This document shows positions 5,611-8,269 of a stretch of 8,269 nucleotides of DNA, piece by piece (position 1 is the first letter of the stretch; each line of letters opens with the position of its first letter). The stretch lies in contig JAADIW010000052.1 in assembly GCA_013151115.1 (NCBI GenBank), forward strand, positions 1 to 8,269, in the 5' to 3' direction. This stretch comes from Caldisericota bacterium. GTDB taxonomy: Bacteria; Bipolaricaulota; Bipolaricaulia; Bipolaricaulales; Bipolaricaulaceae. The notes below the pieces were generated by a model, which saw only the letters and a list, made by a program, of their open reading frames with translations, was not told the origin of the DNA and searched no databases. The position numbers were made by a program, and so were the translations under genes.

Positions 5611-6897
5611 ATGCGCATCTTGATACAGCGGGCGGCGGTGGTCGCGCGGCCGGAGGAGGGCGTCATCCCCGCAGCCGATGTGGTGGTGGAGGGGAAGCAC
5701 TTCGCCGGAGTATTCGGGCCCGGCGAGGCCCAGGGCGAGTTCGATCGGGTGATCGAGGGCGAGGGCAAGCTCCTCGTCCCGGGATTCGTGAACGCCCACA
5801 CCCACCTCGCGATGACCCTCTTCCGTGGGTTCGCGGAGGACCTCACCCTCCGGGACTGGCTCGAGAAGAAGATCTGGCCCGCTGAGCGCAAGCTCACCGG
5901 CGAGGTCGTCTATTGGTTTTCATTGTTAGGATTGGTGGAGATGATCCGCACCGGGACCACTGCCTTCGCCGATATGTACTTCTTCATGGAGGAGGTGGGG
6001 CGTGCGGTGGAGGAGGCGGGGCTGAGGGCCCTACTCTCCTACGGGATCATCGCTCCCACTCCGGATCGCATCGACCCGGAATTGAAGAAGGCCGAGGCCT
6101 TCGCCCGGGAATGGAACGGGGCCGCCGATGGCCGCATCCGGTGTGCCCTCTCCCCTCACGCCCCTTACACCTGCGGTCCCGAGGTGTGGCGGGAGGCCGT
6201 GGCCCTGGCCAAAGAGCTCAGGGTCCCGATCCATACACACCTCGCGGAGACGAAGCGCGAGGTGGATGAACACCGGGAGCGCCACGGCAAATCCCCGGTG
6301 CAGTGGCTGGAGGAGCTCGGGGTGTTCGCGGTCCCGGTGTTAGCGGCCCACTGCGTTTGGGTGGACGAGAAGGACATAGATATCCTCGCCGCCCACAACG
6401 TGAGCGTGGCCCACTGTCCGAGCTCCAACCTGAAGCTCGCCAGCGGTATCGCCCCCGCGTGGGCGATGGTGCGGGGAGGGGTCAACCTCGCCATCGGGAC
6501 CGACGGGGCAGCCTCCAACAACACGCTGGATATGGTGCGTGAGATGCGCCTCGCGGCGATCCTCGCCAAGGCGCGGGCGGAGGATCCCCGTGCCATGCCG
6601 GCGCCGGAGGCATTGAGTTCCGCCACCCAGCGCGGGGCCCAGGCCCTGGGGTGGGGCAAGGACCTCGGGGCCATCGCGGAGGGGTACGTCGCCGATTGCG
6701 TCCTCTTCGATCTGGGGGCGGTGCACTTCGTTCCCGGGCATGATCCCCTGGCGGATCTCGTGTATACTGCCTGTGGAGCCGACGTAGAGATGGTAATGGT
6801 CGGGGGCGAGATCCTGATGGAGGGCCGCGAGCTCCGAACCCTGGATGAGGAGGAAGTAGTGGCCCGCTGTCGGGACTTGGCCCGGAAATTCCGCTGA
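5611..6897 (+). CDS. mtaD: 5-methylthioadenosine/S-adenosylhomocysteine deaminase (amidohydrolase)
   Basis: A 428-residue amidohydrolase-superfamily enzyme expected to deaminate MTA or SAH to the inosyl compounds with release of ammonia, in the cytoplasm, as part of methyl-cycle and purine salvage. The metal ligands are visible: NAHTHLA (61-67, H63 and H65), IHTHLAE (207-213, H210 with catalytic E213) and GTDG (296-299, D298). SPHAPYTC (181-188, H183), AAHCVW (245-250, H247) and HCPSSNLKLASG (268-279) complete the pattern known from Thermotoga TM0936. The N-terminal RILIQRAAVV and C-terminal VEMVMVGGEILMEGRE segments form the small composite beta domain. The ATG has no proper Shine-Dalgarno, and the -10 box is 8 nt away, suggesting a leaderless message. 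rpsO begins 16 nt after the stop. Related guanine, cytosine or adenosine deaminases are alternatives, but the NAHTHLAMTLFRG and SNLKLASG motifs favour MtaD. Confidence 0.9.
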   Translation: MRILIQRAAVVARPEEGVIPAADVVVEGKHFAGVFGPGEAQGEFDRVIEGEGKLLVPGFVNAHTHLAMTLFRGFAEDLTLRDWLEKKIWPAERKLTGEVVYWFSLLGLVEMIRTGTTAFADMYFFMEEVGRAVEEAGLRALLSYGIIAPTPDRIDPELKKAEAFAREWNGAADGRIRCALSPHAPYTCGPEVWREAVALAKELRVPIHTHLAETKREVDEHRERHGKSPVQWLEELGVFAVPVLAAHCVWVDEKDIDILAAHNVSVAHCPSSNLKLASGIAPAWAMVRGGVNLAIGTDGAASNNTLDMVREMRLAAILAKARAEDPRAMPAPEALSSATQRGAQALGWGKDLGAIAEGYVADCVLFDLGAVHFVPGHDPLADLVYTACGADVEMVMVGGEILMEGRELRTLDEEEVVARCRDLARKFR

Positions 6898-6903
6898 GAT
6901 GTT

Positions 6904-6910
6904 GGAGGTG
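6904..6910 (+). promoter_or_regulatory. Shine-Dalgarno of rpsO
   Basis: GGAGGTG lies five nt (counted from GGAGG) before the ATG at 6914. It selects this start over an in-frame ATG at 6899 that would add five residues absent from S15 and place the SD inside the gene. Confidence 0.8.
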
Positions 6911-6913
6911 TCT

Positions 6914-7186
6914 ATGGCTCTTACCCAGGAGAAAAAGAAGGAGATCATCGACCAGTTCGCCCAACACCCCGGCGACACGGGTTCGGTTGAGGTCCAGGTG
7001 GCACTGCTCACCGAACGCATCAAGCAGCTCACCGAGCACCTCAAGGTCCACCGTAAGGATTTCCATTCCCGGGTAGGGCTCTACAAGATGGTGGGCCAGC
7101 GTCGGCGGCTCCTCCGGTACCTGCAGCGGACCGACCCCAAGCGCTACAAGGAGTTAATCGAACGCTTAGGCATAAGAGGTGTATAA
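6914..7186 (+). CDS. rpsO: 30S ribosomal protein S15
   Basis: A 90-residue protein (family usually 89). It binds the 16S rRNA central-domain three-way junction early in small-subunit assembly. The sequence opens MALTQEKKKEII and shows PGDTGSVEVQVALLTERI (19-36), EHLKVHRKDFHSR (41-53), MVGQRRRLLRYLQ (59-71) and the C-terminal LGIRG. The RNA-contacting residues T22, G23, H42, D49 and S52 are present. Position 54 is Val (HSRVGL) where most S15 proteins have Arg. The gene is 16 nt after mtaD and 3 nt before pnp, so it appears cotranscribed with both. The short upstream gap leaves no room for a separate structured leader of the kind used for S15 autoregulation in E. coli, unless it is built from the mtaD 3' end. 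Confidence 0.97.
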   Translation: MALTQEKKKEIIDQFAQHPGDTGSVEVQVALLTERIKQLTEHLKVHRKDFHSRVGLYKMVGQRRRLLRYLQRTDPKRYKELIERLGIRGV

Positions 7187-7189
7187 AAG

Positions 7190-8269
7190 GTGCAACGGAC
7201 GTACGTGATCGAAGAGGGAGAGTTAGCGGGCAGGACCCTGACGTTGGAGACGGGCCTCATGGCCCGACAGGCCGATGGGGCCGTATTCGTGACCTGGGGC
7301 GACACCAAGGTCCTCGTGACCGCAGTGGTGAAGCCCCTGGAGGAAGACCCCGGTTATTTCCCCCTGCGGGTGGATTTCGAGGAGAAGTTCTACGCCGGCG
7401 GCAAGATCCCCGGGGGATTCTTCAAACGGGAGGGGAAGCCCTCCGATGAGGCGATCCTAGCGGCCCGGCTGATCGACCGTCCCATAAGGCCGCTTTTCCC
7501 CAAGGGTTACAAGGAGGAAATCCAGATCATCGCCACCGTGCTCTCGGCGGAGAAGGACTGTGCCCCCCAGGTGGCGGCGATGCTCGGGGCCTCGGCGGCC
7601 CTCATGATCTCCCCCGCGCCCTTCCAGGGGCCCATCGCGGGGGTCAAGGTGGGGATGAAGGACGGGGAGATCATCGTCAATCCCCCGGCGGCGGTCCTGG
7701 AGGAAGGAGACATGGACATCACGGTTGCCGGGACCGTGGAAACGGTCACCATGGTGGAGGGCCACATGCGCGAGGTCCCCGAAGAGGTGGTCCTGGAGGC
7801 GATCCGCAAGGCCCACGAGGTCATAAAGGAACTCATCGCCCTCCAGGAGAGGTTCGCCGCCAAGGTCCCGGTGGAGAAGCACCCCGTCCCCGAGCCCTCC
7901 CCCGAGGAGGAGAGGGTCCGGGAGAGGATGCGGGAGCTGGTGTGGGAGAAATTCGCCCGGCTTCGGGAGGCCCCCACCAAGAAGGAACGGGAGCGGCTGG
8001 CGGAGGAGCTGGCGGAGGAGGCGATCCAGGCCCTCCTCGCCGAGTTCCCGGAGGAGGAGCACGGGGAGATCGAAGGGCTCGCGGAGGAGATCTTCGACGA
8101 GCTCTACCGGGAGTACGTACGCCGGCTCGTGCTCGAGGAAGGGGTGCGGATCGACGGGAGGAAGCCGGACGAGATCCGGCCCATGTCCGTCAAAGTCGGT
8201 CTCCTCCCCCGGGTGCACGGCTCGGCCCTCTTCACCCGGGGCGAGACCCAATCCCTGGGCACCTGTACC
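7190..8269 (+). CDS. pnp: Polyribonucleotide nucleotidyltransferase (PNPase), 5' part
   Basis: The first 360 codons are present, read from a GTG at 7190-7192; the gene continues past the window end. PNPase degrades RNA phosphorolytically from the 3' end as a trimer. The first RNase PH domain (about 1-225) contains TLETGLMARQADGAV (18-32), GGFFKREGKPS (75-85), RLIDRPIRPLFPKGY (93-107) and LSAEKD (118-123). A charged all-helical segment follows (about 235-315). The second RNase PH domain then begins with IDGRKPDEIRP (321-331) and GSALFTRGETQS (344-355). The catalytic acidic residues, KH and S1 domains lie beyond the window. The GTG start is favoured by AAGAGGTG (7174-7181) at proper distance and by the usual distance to the TLETG motif. 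It starts three nt after the rpsO stop; the E. coli-type RNase III hairpin between rpsO and pnp cannot fit there. Confidence 0.96.
   Translation, partial: MQRTYVIEEGELAGRTLTLETGLMARQADGAVFVTWGDTKVLVTAVVKPLEEDPGYFPLRVDFEEKFYAGGKIPGGFFKREGKPSDEAILAARLIDRPIRPLFPKGYKEEIQIIATVLSAEKDCAPQVAAMLGASAALMISPAPFQGPIAGVKVGMKDGEIIVNPPAAVLEEGDMDITVAGTVETVTMVEGHMREVPEEVVLEAIRKAHEVIKELIALQERFAAKVPVEKHPVPEPSPEEERVRERMRELVWEKFARLREAPTKKERERLAEELAEEAIQALLAEFPEEEHGEIEGLAEEIFDELYREYVRRLVLEEGVRIDGRKPDEIRPMSVKVGLLPRVHGSALFTRGETQSLGTCT

Noticed and set aside
6763..6768. TATACT inside the mtaD gene as a possible internal promoter for rpsO-pnp
   Set aside because: It encodes a conserved LVYTAC stretch, has no recognisable -35 at 16-18 bp, and lies about 145 nt before rpsO, so it cannot be supported over coding constraint.
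6899..6913. Upstream ATG extending rpsO by five residues
   Set aside because: The added MLEVS is absent from S15 proteins and would place the GGAGG ribosome site inside the coding region; ATG 6914 fits family length and SD spacing.
7457..8251. A 264-codon minus-strand open frame
   Set aside because: It is antisense to pnp, whose domain motifs are unambiguous; composition is that of a GC-rich shadow.
1..8269. Search for terminators, tRNAs, insertion sequences, CRISPR repeats, toxin-antitoxin or defence genes
   Set aside because: Nothing convincing was found: intergenic space is under 80 nt anywhere, and no hairpin followed by a T-run, tRNA-like sequence or direct-repeat array was visible by reading.

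Overview
The window is a GC-rich, gene-dense stretch of a diderm (two-membrane) bacterial chromosome carrying nine protein-coding genes. There are no RNA genes, mobile elements, CRISPR arrays or recognisable defence genes. Two divergent gene runs meet at a short control region at about 5536-5610. The lineage is uncertain. An outer-membrane assembly gene (bamA) followed by a Skp/OmpH-type gene and fabZ, with no lpxD or lpxA between or after them, points to a diderm that lacks classical LPS or encodes it elsewhere. The C-terminal half of ribosomal protein S15 resembles Thermus-type sequences from memory. Candidates are Deinococcus-Thermus, Thermotogota or Bipolaricaulota/Acetothermia-like lineages; this is inference only.

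Minus-strand run, in order of transcription: yraN (5535-5200), comM/yifB (5193-3673), bamA (3676-1526), a Skp/OmpH-like membrane-anchored coiled-coil protein (1496-594), fabZ (580-152), and the first 57 codons of a glutamate formimidoyltransferase (171-1, running off the window). Genes are spaced by -20 to +29 nt, so this looks like one operon. It joins DNA-processing genes (YraN nuclease-fold protein, ComM helicase), outer-membrane biogenesis (BamA, Skp-like), fatty-acid elongation (FabZ) and one-carbon/histidine metabolism.

Plus-strand run: mtaD-type MTA/SAH deaminase (5611-6897), rpsO (6914-7186) and the 5' 360 codons of pnp (7190 to the window end). Gaps are 16 and 3 nt, so a purine-nucleoside/methyl-cycle salvage gene leads directly into the conserved rpsO-pnp pair.

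The 75-bp divergent region carries a strong inverted repeat (5553-5587) and a near-consensus -10 box (TATACT, 5597-5602) so close to the mtaD start that the mRNA may be leaderless.

No wholly novel system is visible. The most unusual points are the Skp homologue with an N-terminal membrane anchor and a nearly unbroken heptad stalk, the aromatic insertion in POTRA2 of BamA, the two-residue expansion of the FabZ active-site loop, and the operator-like palindrome.
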